Shown here piece after piece: positions 24,397 to 37,505 of a stretch of DNA of 64,000 bases (position 1 is the first letter of the stretch; the number at the start of each line of letters is the position of its first letter). This stretch comes from Arabidopsis thaliana (lineage: Eukaryota; Streptophyta; Magnoliopsida; Brassicales; Brassicaceae). Location of the stretch: positions 5,456,101 to 5,520,100 of the forward strand of contig NC_003074.8 of the NCBI RefSeq assembly GCF_000001735.4, given 5' to 3'. Made by a program: the position numbers and the translations under genes. The notes under the pieces are model-generated. The model did not search any database and had not been told where the DNA came from. It saw nothing but the letters and a program-made list of their open reading frames with translations.

Positions 24397-25108
24397 ATGG
24401 TAGATCCAACGATCCATAACACGACGACGTATCTCGAAGAGATAGCAAAAGGAAACGGGCAAACCGAGTTCGAGATTTTAATCTTGAAAGGCTTAGAACT
24501 CATCCATGTCGGGAAAGGGATCTTACGTTGTAAATTACTTGTCACAGATCATGTCGTGGTAATAAAATTTACTTAATCCAACGAATCTAGTTTTAAGCTT
24601 CCTTTTTTGTGTTTTTGATTGGTGAACGTTATTATTACTAAACAATGCGAAAGATGATTCTCAGGGAGAAGATGGAAGTTGGAATGCGGGAGTGATTACG
24701 GCGGTGATGGACTCGATCGGAGCGTCAGCTGTGTACTCCTCCGGCGGCGGACTCCATATCTCTGTTGATCTCAACTCTTCGTTTTATTCAACGGCCAAGA
24801 TTCACGTTCGCTTTCCCTATCCTCATTTTTCTCTCGTTTTTTTTGTTATGAAACATGCAAACTACTAAATTAGGTAAATTACTATTATTAGTAATGATTA
24901 GAAGTAATAATGATAAGAAAAAACTACAAAATTGCAGGAAACGGTAGAGATAGAAGCAAGAGTGAATGGAAGCAATGGAGGATTAAAATCAGCTGTGATT
25001 GAGATTAGAAGAGAAACAAGTGGAGAAATTATAGCCACAGGAAGATTGTGGATGGCTCCACTTAGCGTCAAAGCCATACAAAATGTTTCTACTCTTAGTA
25101 AGCTTTGA
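24397..25108 (+). CDS. Hotdog-fold acyl-CoA thioesterase family protein
   Basis: Small protein of the PaaI/ACOT13-like thioesterase superfamily, expected to hydrolyse acyl-CoA or aryl-CoA thioesters. Three exons (24397-24558, 24665-24805, 24938-25108) encode 157 residues, the usual length for one hotdog domain. The core shows GSWNAGVITAVMDSIGASAVY at about 58-78, the central hotdog helix carrying Asn61 and Asp70, followed by HISVDLNSSFYSTAKIHETVEIEARV. ATG 24397 is the first methionine in frame. It sits 368 bp behind AAE13 on the same strand, an acyl-CoA maker next to a possible acyl-CoA breaker. Substrate is unknown. Recalled as At3g16175. Confidence 0.85.
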
Positions 25109-25376
25109 TTTTTTCTTAATTTAAGTGATTCAATTTCCCAAAGTCAAAAACACCACAAATCACCATTTTGAAAATTTGATTCTCTTCAATCAAATATCAT
25201 ACACACAATGTTTTTTTTTTTTTTGTAATAATTAAATAAACACACGACCCATTAATTAACATCAACCTCTACATCCTAAGAAAATCCAAATCCATGATAT
25301 AATAATCTAATTACATACAAATATATAGAATTTTATAACACACGTACACCATTTAATTATGATCAACCAATTGGTC
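25109..25376. other. Short convergent spacer (thioesterase / NPF1.1 3' ends)
   Basis: Only 268 bp separate two stop codons facing each other. It is AT-rich with a T run near 25209. The 3' UTRs probably meet or overlap here. Confidence 0.5.
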
Positions 25377-28300
25377 TTAGTTTAATTTAATAACTTCCTC
25401 TTCTTCTTTTCTCATACCATTAACCTTATCATTCCTCACCTGATCCACCGTAGGACCATAGGACCAGCTACACACAACGTAGTAGATGACATTAACGAAG
25501 CTCAAGATCGCTAAAACCCAATAGTAATAGTCATAGTGACCCTTGTTGATGTTATCTTCAATCCAGCTCACATTGCCCTGCTTTGAGCTATTCTTTACCG
25601 CATTTAGGATCACACTAGCCAAGATATTAGCCACTGCCATTCCTAGACCGAACAACGAAGCTGCGATACTCGACATGCTTTTAGGAAACTCGGTATAGAA
25701 AAACTCGGTCTGTCCTATCCCGGTCAAGGCCTCTGCTAAACCGTGTAGTACATACTGTGGTACAAGCCACATTGCTGAGATGCTCACTGTTGAGTTGGCA
25801 TCGTTTGCGAGTCCTTGGCTTATCGCGGTTTTCCTTCTGTAATGTTCAACAGTTGCGGAAACCGCCATTGCTAAGAATGATATGAATAGCCCTAATCCCA
25901 TTCGAATCTTGACATTGACTCTAACTGGTCTGCCTCGGATCTTTGAAGCTAAAGGGAGAATTGCGCGGTCGTACAGAACAACCCATGAGATTAAGGCTAT
26001 GATTGTGAACATACCAAACGATCCAGCTGGGATTTGGAAGGTCGAATTGCTGCTTAAACGTCTGTCCATTGATTTAGCTTGAAGCAACTGAAAAGAGTTC
26101 TGGCTAACGTTTATCGACATCATTATCCCCGTGGACCATACCGGTATCACCTTGACCAACGCCTTGAGTTTCTCAACTTGGTCCGTTGTGCATAGCCTCC
26201 ACTGGTTTAAGGCCAAACCATCAGAACCAAGGTCTTCATCGCGGTTACTTATGGCACAAGCTTTGTTTAAAAACCTAAGCAATTGCAAGAAAGTATCAAT
26301 AAATAAAAAAACTAACCAAGAACTATATATGTGAAACTGATTTCACTTTACCTCAATTTGTCACTTGGAGCTTTGAGTTCAGAATCTTTCAAACGGTAAT
26401 AACAATCTCTGGAGTCATGATGATCCGGCAAAGTTAAGTTTCTCTTCACGTAAGCTGCAGCAACCACTTGAGCTAAACCAGTGAACAGACTCTTGCTCAC
26501 ATCGCGCTTAACGTAGAGAGGAGACGCGAAAACAAACAAGAAACCCGCGAGCAGCATGAGAATCGCGGGTATTCCAAACCCGATTTTCCATCCTAGATGA
26601 TCTTGAATGTAAACAATGACGGTGAAAGCGATCAAGACAGCAACTGATGAAGAAGCGTAGTACCAACCAAAGAAACTCTCAAGAACTCTCTCGTTCTTAG
26701 GATTCTCTTTGTTGTCCAATTGATCAGCACCAAAGGCTAAAGAACATGGCCTGATTCCTCCTGATCCAATCGATATTAATGCGAATGCGGTATACAAGAG
26801 AGCCAATTGAGAAGATGTCGCGGAACTGCAGTTGGTTCCGGCTGTTGCTACACACGGTGATGGTTTTACTTGCGGCAACATCGCCGTTAGCCATAGAACC
26901 ACCATCCCCTGTAACATTTTTGATTCAGACAAATTTATTAAAACAATGTAGTAGGTTAGATTTTGACGTTTTTGTTTTTCATAATAAAAATGTAGTTATC
27001 ACTTCATTCGTAAAATCTGTAGATGTCTTCCAAAAAAAGTACTTCCAAGAACAAGAATCCAAGTATTAGATCAGAATCTACACGTACGTCAATTGTCACA
27101 TCCATCATACGAAAACATTATTTTCTTACGGAAAATGATTGATACTCGAGATGAATGATTGATGTAGAGATTTCAAAATCAATTGATGTCACTATGTATA
27201 TGATAAGTTTTTTTTTCCAAGTGGGTGAAATAATAAGTTTGATCAAGAATGGGACAAGTAGTACAAAAACATGGGTCACCAATCGATATTGCTTTCATGT
27301 CTAACACTTATATGTTGGCCAAAAAACTAATGTCAAATCCTTAAATGGTGGCAAAATGTAGGTCCACGTCAGCTTGACCCATATATTTGGACATATAAAT
27401 AATGAAACTCTAAGTCTACATACAACAAAAAGTAATAACAAAATGATATTTTTTATACATAGAGAGATGCAAGCAGTGTGGTCACTCACAATCACACAAG
27501 TTGCCAGAGAAAGCCCACAAGACCATAACCACAAGGAAAGCAACAAACAAGATTTTAAGGAATTAATAATGATATTAAATACTTTATGATTATTTAAGAC
27601 CTGTTATTATATAAACTCACATGGACATTTCAGAACACCTGGCTTCGAATTTAATTTTACCGACTTTTATATTTTTGATGGACACAAATATTAAAAACAA
27701 ATCAAAGCGGGTTTAGTTTCTCCATTCATTGGACAGCAATTTCAGGGAAGCACATGCAACATGTGAAAATTTTGACTCTTAATGGAAAAAGGCTTCTAAA
27801 AAGCTTAATCATATCAACTCTTAAATTAGAAATTTCACTGTAGATGATTATCATTAGATATTATAGTACTTAAAGCAGAAATATACAGCTATCAATGATT
27901 TAGCAAAACCAACGGTAAAAAGTTATAAAATTTTAGTAAAAACCCCTGAAATTTACCATACCAATCTTTTTTTTACTATTTCGAGAATATAAAATAATTA
28001 AATAATTACATACAAAACCTCGTACCATTTAATTCTTGGCCCTTAATTCTATGACTTGGTTAGATTTTATGGAATTCTCTTTTTGTTGTCGACGCAAGTA
28101 AAGTCAAGTCCAATTATCGAAAACTATCAAACCGGAATTTAACTCCAATTATCAATGCATGTAAGTAAGGTCCAATTGTCTAAAGCCAAGTAATAAAACA
28201 CTGAATACAAGCACGATATTTCACCCAAATCAACTTAAACCGAAACTTTCGGTTTAGATTCCCAATTTTAATAAAACTCAACCTTTACTGACAGTAAACA

Positions 28301-28843
28301 TAAACAAAGCATTTCCAAACCAAAGGCTAACTAGGTGGTGAAAAATGTTGAGTCAAAGAAGTGGCTAAAAAATTGAACCGGAGTAAACCGGGAGAAAGAA
28401 GAAGCGTAAACCGGTTAAATAGGGGACGGAAATTACCAGGAGACTGGAGAGAGAAGCAATGACAATGGTGAGAAAGCGACCCAAATATGAATCTGAGAGA
28501 AAAGCTCCAACGAGAGGCATGAAATTAGTAGCAGCAACCCACATGAACAAGACAGTTTGTCCTTTAACAAGTCCCAATCTGTAATCACTCATCAGATAAA
28601 GAATCATGTTCTGTAATAATCCATAGCTCGCCACTTTCTCGAACCCCTCGTTTGCTTCACCGAGTAACAAACAAGATGAGATAAAATTAGTAACAAGATT
28701 TGGGTTTTTGTCTAAAAAAGTGAGAGAGATCGTTTGTTACCAATGATGAAGGGCATAGTGAGAAGACCACCCTTTGTTCTTCTTCTTGTAATGGGTTGTT
28801 GAAGAGTCTCCTTTGACTCTGTTTGATCCGGAGGGTTCTCCAT
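25377..28843 (-). CDS. NPF1.1: NRT1/PTR family transporter NPF1.1
   Basis: Proton-coupled major-facilitator transporter of the NRT1/PTR family, a plasma-membrane protein. NPF1.1 and NPF1.2 are reported nitrate transporters that move nitrate into phloem in large leaves. Exons in transcript order 28843-28741, 28654-28437, 26908-26352 and 26274-25377 give 591 residues. About twelve hydrophobic spans are visible with a central loop. The N-terminal ExxE(K/R) proton-coupling motif reads EGFEK in NEGFEKVASYG, and the LGAFLSDSYLGRF-like signature reads VGAFLSDSYLGRF. The C-terminus is charged (KEEEEVIKLN). Intron 2 (26909-28436) is 1.5 kb, long for this genome, and holds no recognisable gene. Confidence 0.94.
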
Positions 28844-30044
28844 TGTTGTTACCTTTCAAGCTTCGAGAGAGGGGAAGAGAGAAAAGTGAAAAAGAGAAGA
28901 GAAGGAGGAGAAGATCTTTGTCTTTGTGAGAGTTTTGAGTTAATGCGATCTTATTTTTCAGTTCAGACAGCGAGGAATCTCTGTTTTCTGCGACGAGTGA
29001 GCAATAATAAATGGCTGTTATTTAAATACTACATTTTCTTTTTCCCTCAAGGCAAATTGTTTTTTAATTTTTTAATTTTATTAATTAATTTATCATAATG
29101 ATTTTTATAGAGTGAGGTTTTATCCTATATGGCACACGACAATTTTCATTCTTAGTTAGAACTTAGAAATGATTTGTTAGTAGTATGAAAGAAAAAAAGT
29201 TAGATAAAACGTCATTTTCCTAATCTTAGCTAAATACAAGTTGAAACATAAATGCCAGAAATATTCGTTTTTTTGTGAAGAAAATATCTAAAATGGAGAA
29301 GATTAACTTACATAGATATTTCAAAAAGAAGAGAAAAGAAAAAAACAGTACATTGTACATCAAACTTCCAATGTTCCATCATCCATGTTACTTACGTCAA
29401 ACATAAAATGGTCTGGTGTTATTGACTTATTTTTGAAATAAATCCAATTTATTATTATTTATGTACATTTCAAATTAGTTAAATATGTTAATGTTATATA
29501 CTTCGAAACCATAACTATTCTATAGATTTTTTGATGAAATAGTTGTTGGAAGTGAATTTGCAATGTAGAAGAATCAATCACAAGAATTTCAATATTGTAT
29601 TATCTTCTAAAGATGTCTTCTAATCAGACTTAAACTCTTAAAAAGTTTATGAGAGCTTCAACTATATCATTATACTGTAACTAAACATGTAAATGGCTTT
29701 CCACAAATCACATCCAATTATCGAAAGGAACGGATCAAAAATCATAACAAAAGTTTACTAATAATTGAGAATGGAAAACATCCCATGAGGTTAACAGCTT
29801 TTGTTTTGGCTCTCTCTCTTCCTCTTTTCTTGACAAATTGAAACTTTTTGTTATTCAATTCTTTTTTTTCAGTTTAAAGTTAAAAAATGGATTCATTAAA
29901 GTAAGTGCAATCATATATAAAGTTTTTTTTAATTCGCTTTCTCCTTATCACACTAATAAGTCAACATCTCAAAGAGTCGGCCCAAAGAATATAATAAAAT
30001 AATAGCATACGAAAGTTTACCAAACCCATGTAACAATTGACCTC

Positions 30045-30097
30045 ATGAATAATAGTTTATGTTTTAACAAAAATATGAATAATAGTATATGTTTAAC
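30045..30097 (+). repeat. Two-copy local tandem repeat (period 30)
   Basis: A 23-24 bp block beginning ATGAATAATAGT occurs at 30045-30068 and 30075-30097 with few differences. Probably replication slippage in AT-rich DNA. Confidence 0.7.
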
Positions 30098-32362
30098 TGT
30101 ATAATTTTCTATGTATCTAAGAAGTTTCGGACTTTACGATGTATAGTAACTTCGACCAAGAGATTAAATTAGTAGTTTTCCCTGCTAATGTCGACTTTAA
30201 GACGAACCCCATCTTATAAAGTTACTCGTATCTAATCGGTTAAACTATCCATTCCAAATTAACAATTATATTTTCTTATGTGACTTAATCCAAATAATGA
30301 ATGCAAAGAAAACTAACATTCATTATTCACAAAACATTATATATTGCTAAACAATATCATACTGTTAGATTCTGAGGATATAAACTACTGTATCAAAATA
30401 CTTATCACTAATTTGTGATTCTATATCCTACAGGCTATATATCATTATACGCTAAGTAATTACGTTTCCAAGTTAAATGATACAAGTATTTGAAAGTTTC
30501 TGCCTAAACCAGATTATAAGTAAAGTACTTATGTTCAGTACAAAATTAAAAATGGTGCAACCAGATTTGAATGAAAAAGTTCGTACAAAATTAAGTGCGG
30601 TGTCTGATGATGGCAGAAGACTCGCTAGTAGGAACCAAAAATGAAATTTCATTATCCAAAAATTTATTTGTGGTCTTTCATGCATCCACATGAACAGTTT
30701 CAATACCAAATACCTAATTTAGTTTTTAAAAAAAATCGTAATTAATCAATACATCAAGAATTCAACATTAGATTATCCTGCTATTAAAAAAATCTCTTAA
30801 AATAATTTCTTAGAACATTAGAATAATTTAAAAACAAAAAGTGAATAAAAAGCCATAATGATGAGAGTGACATGGTCATTTGCCTTGCACGTGGGTGTTT
30901 GGATACTCTGCAATCTCCTTTTTGACAAACTTGTTAATCCACACTACTCATTATGTCATTTCATTTTTAATTTGTGATCATCATAACTACTTAGCCTCGT
31001 CGTAACAACTTAACCCAAGAAAATCAGAGTTAGATCCAAATAAAAGTGATGGGACACTTTAAAGAAACGAAACAAAAAAAAAAACACTGTGGATAAAGCA
31101 AAAAGCAAATGGTAACATAAATTGTTTTTACTATATACATTTCGGCGTTTGTGAAATAATACAGTCGAAAGAAATGGTCTCTAGGTTAACACTATGCATA
31201 GAATTTGGTGAGAAACATTACAGAATATATTTCATTTAAATTCGGTGTTCGATAATGTTGTGAAAGAGTGAATGTAGATTGTGGACGAAGATAATTCTGG
31301 GACACTTCCAAAAGAAGAAGACTGTAGAAAATGAATTGTCTCTGAAACATTATTATTCAAAGATTGCTTGACTTACACGCCACCTCCTCATTTTTCCTCC
31401 ATTTCTTACTTCAAGAAGGAAAGGTCTATTGAGGTATGTGTCAGGTTTCAGACTTATTTTTTCTTCTCAAATTCAAAAAAAATATATTATTTTGTCAGAC
31501 TCATTTTTCTCACCTACTCTACTTTCTTATTCAATGTTCTCTCTATTTTTTTTTAGCTCTGTTCCAGTCCCTTCTCCATTTACACACAAGCTAATTACCT
31601 TGTCTTCTTCTTGTTGTAATTTATTAAAAATTTAGAAGGTGGGTATTTTGTTACTTTGCTATTGAATTGGTTGTTATGGAAATTGTTGGATATTAAGGTC
31701 CAGTCTGTAAATTGGAGAATTTTAATGTCGAAACTATTTGAGTTATTTTCGCATACTGTAGTTACAAGTATCACGTTTTAATAACTCACTGACCATCAAT
31801 CCATAATGTCATTTAACACAAAAAGCTGCGAGGTATAAGCTATATACGAAAATTGGTTAAATTAATAACTTGATAAAAGAAAAAAAGAAGAAAAAGTATA
31901 TCCTAGTAATCAAGTGAATTTACGAGAGACTGATAATAAGTACTCCTAAAAATTATTACTGTAATATTATTGTATTACCTCTGTTTTCAAATCATTAGAT
32001 GCTTTAGTTATATCATCACACGTATATAAAATAAAAAAAGATATCTGTATTTACAAATCTACTATTTTTATATAAATTTGTATTCAATAAAGTAATACCT
32101 ACACCTAAAAAGTATAAAACATATATTTTTTGTTGATAAATGAACATCTAAAAAAGTGTTATATTTAGGAAGATAGTTTAGTGAATTTCCATCTAGTATA
32201 TTACTAGATACCAAAATTTGAGACGATGTGCTAAAAATATGTTTGTTTGCGTATGATTTTTACATAGATACGACATAACCTTGACTCCTGCTTTAACCAA
32301 AATTTGTTTAAGAAAAAAAAACAATGAAGCCAGCGAGGCGTATTATTTCAGTTACAAAGAGG

Positions 32363-32411
32363 AAAATTCATGAACTTGCCGTTTATCTATCTAAAAATTC
32401 ATGAACTTGCC
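32363..32411 (+). repeat. Two-copy perfect direct repeat (period 31)
   Basis: AAAATTCATGAACTTGCC occurs at 32363-32380 and again without change at 32394-32411. The 13 bp between are not repeated on either side. Origin unknown. Confidence 0.75.
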
Positions 32412-33782
32412 TTTGATATTTCAACTCTCTATTGTCCCCTTTCTTTTCATAAGTCAAATCAATCTATTATCATAAATCTAAAAAATTCTTGTCACATTTT
32501 TCTGCACCTTCTATTTTAACCTCGGAATCAATAATCGCAAAATCAAACGTTAAATCATCATATAGCTAGAAACAATATATAGTTTTTTTATAAGAAATAC
32601 GATTTAATTGGTCATATATTTTGATTTATCAAACTGTTTTGGTGAAAATACATTGCCAACACACACACTCACAAATATTTTAAAACCTGATCAATATAGG
32701 TATTTATATTTTTAACAACAAATACACAAGTCAACTTATGAAAAAAAAAAAAAAAAAATGGTAGTAGTAGACTTCCATTTTATCAACTTGAGAAAGTTGG
32801 AAATTGAAAGAGAGGTGCTTGTCTTGTAAAGTCCCCCCATTGTTGTAAGGGTTACACAAAGGAATGTCCCTCGTAATCATGAAATGAGCTGTGTTACATC
32901 ACTCTCTAGATTTTCTCTTCTTTTCCTTTAATCATATAACGTCACTTCAAGTATTTTTTATACTCCATCAATATAAACAATTCCTTCGCCTTATTTTCTT
33001 CCTAGAACAATAAACGATGCATCATTATTTCAGGTACATGCACACATCTGCAAGTAAATGTAAATACTCCATGTAATTACAAAAAAGAGAGAAGATATGT
33101 CAAATGAAAATCAATGTGAAGTTTCTCTCAACTAACATAATATAATGATGACTATATTAATGTTGCTCATCATTAAAGATATTACGATGGACACAACATT
33201 TAAAGATATTTATATGGCAAAGCTATGTGTCTAAATTTTGTAGGTTTTGAGTGTTAGAAATTAAGAGGAGTTGGTGAAATGAATTATGGAGTAGTAGGAT
33301 CAAGTTGGAATATTACTTAGATTAGTGAAAATCTTATAGAGGTGGATTGTTTATTTAGATGAAAAATGAACCAAAACTAGAGGGAACAAAGTGGAGATGG
33401 TAAAGCAATAAAGGGAGGTGAGGACAATGAAGTGAGGATAACCATTACCTTCCATTTCTCTCTTTGCCCATGTTACCTTTCTTATCCCCTTTAATCATGA
33501 ATACTCTTTTCTATATATTTCACAATTATTATTGTATAATAACACAAATTAAAGAGATGTTTTGATAAGAAAAGGTCACACATTTGAATCGAATGATAAT
33601 TTTCGACATTATTTTTAGTATTTTATTAAACGTAATACATTTTATTTTTTTGGACGGGATTACAAGAAAAGTATACAACAATAGGTGGAGATTTTGTAAC
33701 TTACAACAACAAGATTAACATTTTCTTTATTACATGTACAAACAAGAAAACAAGATAAAAGAAGGGCTTAAGATGGTCTTTG

Positions 33783-35095
33783 TCAAGCAAGTTCTTCGGA
33801 CCACTCGTGTAATGTAGGAGTCTTGACTCCAATATTCTTCATGTCAAGAATATTCGCTGATCCAAAGGAAGTTACGACAATGTTAGTTCCTCTTTTCGGA
33901 GAATGACCAAAGAAGAAAGAAATATTCAAGATTCTTCTGACAAATTAGGTTAAACCACAAAGACAAACACCAAGAGTAGAAAAGATGGGTATTTACCAGT
34001 ATGGATCTCTGGTGTTGCAGCAGCTGTGGCATCTGTAATAACAGTCACATTGGGATAATCCAGCGCCACTGCATCAAACACCGTTTGCCGGATACAGTTC
34101 GGCGTTTGCACACCTGAAAAAAAGGTTACAGAAACAGCTCCCTTAATCTTAGAGAACCGTAGATATAGAAAGTTTCACTGAATAAGATAGTCTTAAGACT
34201 CTTAACATAACTCACCAGCAATCACTAACTTGGTAACCCCTGAAGTTTGCAAGAAGGAATGAAGATTGGTACTAAAGAAAGCACTGAAACGAGTTTTCAC
34301 AATCTTATAGTCATCTTCTTCGTTGATCATCAATCCATCAACCAATTCTGCTCCTACGGTGCCTTTAATAACTGGCCCGACTTTCTCAGAACTGTAGTTA
34401 TGGCGCCTGAATAATTCAACATCTCTTCCTTGACGATCATGTTCTCGAACAACCTAATACCATGAAAAACACTTTGTCTAAGAAGACTCCCACACACTGA
34501 ATCGAAACTAGTGTTATCTCATATGATTCATCAGTATCTAAACAATTTGAACATACAATCCTTAACCTTGAGTAATCAAGCCAGAAATTTGTTTCTGGAT
34601 AAGAAAAGCTCTCAAGAGTAGTAACACTTGACTTGGAAACTAAAGATCTCACATTAAGATTCTGGAAACAGAACATGCAAGCAAAATTAAGAACCCATTT
34701 TACTCCATTTTCGTTTCATCAAAGATTTTTGATATCAAGTTCGAATTCATTATAACACAACCAATCAATTCCAGAATTTTTCTAAATTTCTCAAGCAAGT
34801 TACAACTCCATGCCTTGAAAAGGATAAGAGAAATGGAGAAAATACCCAAATTACGAGAATACCACGCTGCCTCGCGAGTTCGACGACTCTGATAACATTA
34901 GGAACTATAGATTTTCCTCCTTTCACTTGCGTCACAGCACCTTCCTCTATGAAATCGTTCTGCCCACAAAAAATGAATTCAATCAAACTCTCCAAAACCC
35001 CAGAAAACACACAAACAAAATCAACAGAGAGAGAGAGAGATGGAGACCTGCATGTCGATGACGAGTAGAGCCGTGTTCCTCCATCTCTCGGCCAT
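33783..35095 (-). CDS. Isochorismatase-family cysteine hydrolase
   Basis: Rossmann-like hydrolase of the isochorismatase/nicotinamidase superfamily. Exons in transcript order 35095-35048, 34959-34846, 34453-34216, 34113-33997 and 33856-33783 give 196 residues, the usual length. The N-terminal LLVIDMQNDFI carries the catalytic Asp. The YKIVKTRFSAFFSTNL block should hold the lysine. GVQTPNCIRQTVFDAVALDY carries the nucleophilic Cys, and ITDATAAATPEIH matches the family C-terminus. There is no clear targeting peptide. Plant members include nicotinamidases and ureidoglycolate-type amidases; this one (recalled as At3g16190) has no substrate I can assign. Two GGCCCA elements lie about 100-125 bp upstream. 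Confidence 0.92.
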
Positions 35096-35193
35096 AGTTC
35101 GTTCCCCACAAAGCGAACAAAGAGAGATTTTCGAGCATAGTGATGCTTGAATTGTAAATTATTAGATTGGTGTGGCTCCTTTGGCGGAATCAC

Positions 35194-35220
35194 GGCCCAT
35201 CTGTCTTCTCATTCGGCCCA
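35194..35220 (-). promoter_or_regulatory. Two GGCCCA site II elements
   Basis: GGCCCA occurs at 35194-35199 and 35215-35220, 99-125 bp upstream of the isochorismatase-family start. Close-spaced site II pairs are typical proximal elements of TCP-regulated plant promoters. Confidence 0.55.
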
Positions 35221-35518
35221 ACAATAAAGAAAATAATATCCTCGCCGATTTTGTTTCTTTTTGTTGTCCAAGAATCCAAGATATATCTAAACCGACTGGT
35301 ACTGAAGGAACAAAACAAACGTTGCCTAATTTAAATTTTAAACCTGCTCAAGCATCACATCACCAAGATTCACAACTGACTAAGATACTTATCAGAAAGC
35401 CACAGTAGAAAAGAATCTCCTGTATTAACAAACTTTTAGTTTAACTTATAAGAGAAGAGAAGAAGAAAAACTAAACGAAAAAACAAAAACTCTTCTTTTG
35501 CGGGAATCACACAATCTT

Positions 35519-37505
35519 CTATGACCCGGGCTTGGATATCTCAAGGTATACCATTTGAGTATACCCATTGAACACTGACTTATCCAGACGACCTAAACCG
35601 ATTCGTTGGAACAACCGGTGCTTGCCATCTGCTACGATTGGTGGAGTCGCTCGAGCAGGGTCATACCGCGACTGATGGGTTAATGAAGGTCCTGCGACCG
35701 GAGGTAGCTCCCAATAGACGTCAAGAATTGATTCAACGTAGCGACTGTTTTGAAAATGCTGATTGTATGAGATCGGCGTGTTAGTGTGGTTGAAATCATC
35801 TCTCATTTCTCCTTTAACTCCCCACCATGTTTCCCCTGGTCCGCACAGTTCCTCTGTATCAACTGCTTTTTCCCAGAACTTCTTCCTCTTTGATCTCATC
35901 CTAGCTTCATCGCTGTCTTTGAAACAGCTGTGTCCGCCTCCTGGAGAAAACAAACCAATCCATATGAGAAACAATCCAATTCCAAACCCTTGTGTATCTA
36001 TTGTGTGATCGCTTTAGAACTCCCACCTCTTATATGTGACTGATCACATATCTGTCTCAGCGAATAGTGATCCCCGGTTCCTGTATCGTAGTTATCCTCG
36101 AAAATGAGATGTCGGAAACCAGCTTTCAGTGCCTGCTTTAGCCTGCTCGTTTGAAAATATGTAAAATAAAATCAGTGAATGCTTAGCACATACAATACCG
36201 GGAAAGAGATGAGAAATGAAAAACTACCTTTTGAGTTCATTCTGATGGTCATCGAAAAAGACAATTACACGGCTGAGATCTGTTATACCATGTTTTCTCA
36301 ACACATTCTTCCAATCAACACTTCCAAAATCAACAAAATCTTTGCCTGCAAAGTATGTGCAGTTTCCATCTACATAAGCAGGTCCCTTTCTCAGATACTT
36401 CTCAGGGTGCCTAGGAGTAAGTGAAATCATAGGTGTATCTGGCATCGCCTGCCGCAGAACCCAAGTAGAATGTCCCTTAAAAGCACCACTCTCAATCATC
36501 ATATCTGGCTTTAGCCAACGGGCCATGAACCATAACCCAAAGCTATGATCAAAACCCATTCCATACATATTGTTCTTTATCGGTCGTGTTTCATATATCG
36601 GCACAAACTCTTCTAGACCCTTGAGTAAATCTTTGGATGTCCACTCAACTTCTTTTCCATGTTTCGATCTGCCTTTTGCCAAAGAAAAAAATTAAATACT
36701 TCCATAGCACAACAAATCATTATCATGTTGCTTTGATGGAAAAATAGAGAACAACAACATAGCTATCTAACAGTATAAAACTCGTAATCGAAGTGTACTA
36801 GAGGAGTTAATGGTTCTGCTCCATTGATTTGTCAACACACAGCACAGCCACTACTATAGTACTATCCAGAGATTAACCAGTGGAAGCTACAAGGCTTCAA
36901 TTCAATGATACTAAAACCTCATCTGAATCAGATTTAGAGAACAATTTTCAAATTGACCTGAATACTATCAACAGAAATGGAAACCTAGATCAAATCTAAC
37001 CAAAGCATTTTGAATAAATCTACATGGAAACACTAGAGATTCCACTAGAACCAATTCACAATGTCGAACACAAAACACACCAAGGCTTAAAAATAAGCAG
37101 AGATCTCAAGTGCTTACACCAAGGAACACCTAGGGCACCAAAATCCGATTCGAGGCCATCAAGACCGAAAAACCCGATCCGAGCAGCGGGATCGAAGCGG
37201 GAGATGCAAACAAAGCTGTGAGAATGGAAAGCAACGGAGATGAGGAAGAGAAGGACGAGGAAGAGGAGAGCGAGAATGAGACAAGGCCACCACTGATGAC
37301 CGATCCGAGAAAGGAAATTGGAAGCAAGGAGGTAGATGTGTGGGCGTTTGGTTTTAGATTCGTCGGTTCCGGATTCGCCGGAAGCAGAGAGATCGGCGTC
37401 GGAGTGAGGACGGCGAGAGGAAAGAGCCCGATCTAGCATCGTCGTTGGAGTTTTCGGTGACTGAGAGTGCCAGAGTGATTGCCCATTGTTCATTCCTCTC
37501 TCCAT
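35519..37505 (-). CDS. Single-pass membrane protein of unknown function, Rossmann/methyltransferase-like
   Basis: I do not recognise a characterised family. Exons in transcript order 37505-37118, 36672-36228, 36142-36027 and 35940-35519 give 456 residues. The N-terminus (1-70) is Ser-rich and polar, followed by one hydrophobic span at about 72-94, suggesting a type II membrane protein with the rest in a lumen. The lumenal part contains MMIESGAFKGHSTWVLRQ (about 187-204), which looks like a glycine motif of SAM-binding folds, and VIVFFDDHQ (about 265-273). The C-terminal third is Trp- and Arg-rich. An internal methionine (residue 23) could be the start. Golgi location and methyltransferase-like activity are inference. 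Recalled as At3g16200. Confidence 0.85.

Larger units (their letters stand above)
28844..33782. other. Gene-free 4.9 kb stretch
   Basis: Strongly AT-rich DNA between NPF1.1 and the isochorismatase-family gene. The left few hundred bases are the NPF1.1 leader and promoter. I find no reading frame with protein-like composition, no tRNA and no transposase. Small local repeats occur at 30045-30097 and 32363-32411, and an A run at about 32741-32758. Degenerate transposon remnants cannot be excluded without alignment. Confidence 0.5.

Noticed and set aside
36179-36424. 81-codon plus-strand frame opposite the unknown membrane-protein gene
   Set aside because: Shadow of minus-strand exon 2; no start context or protein-like composition.
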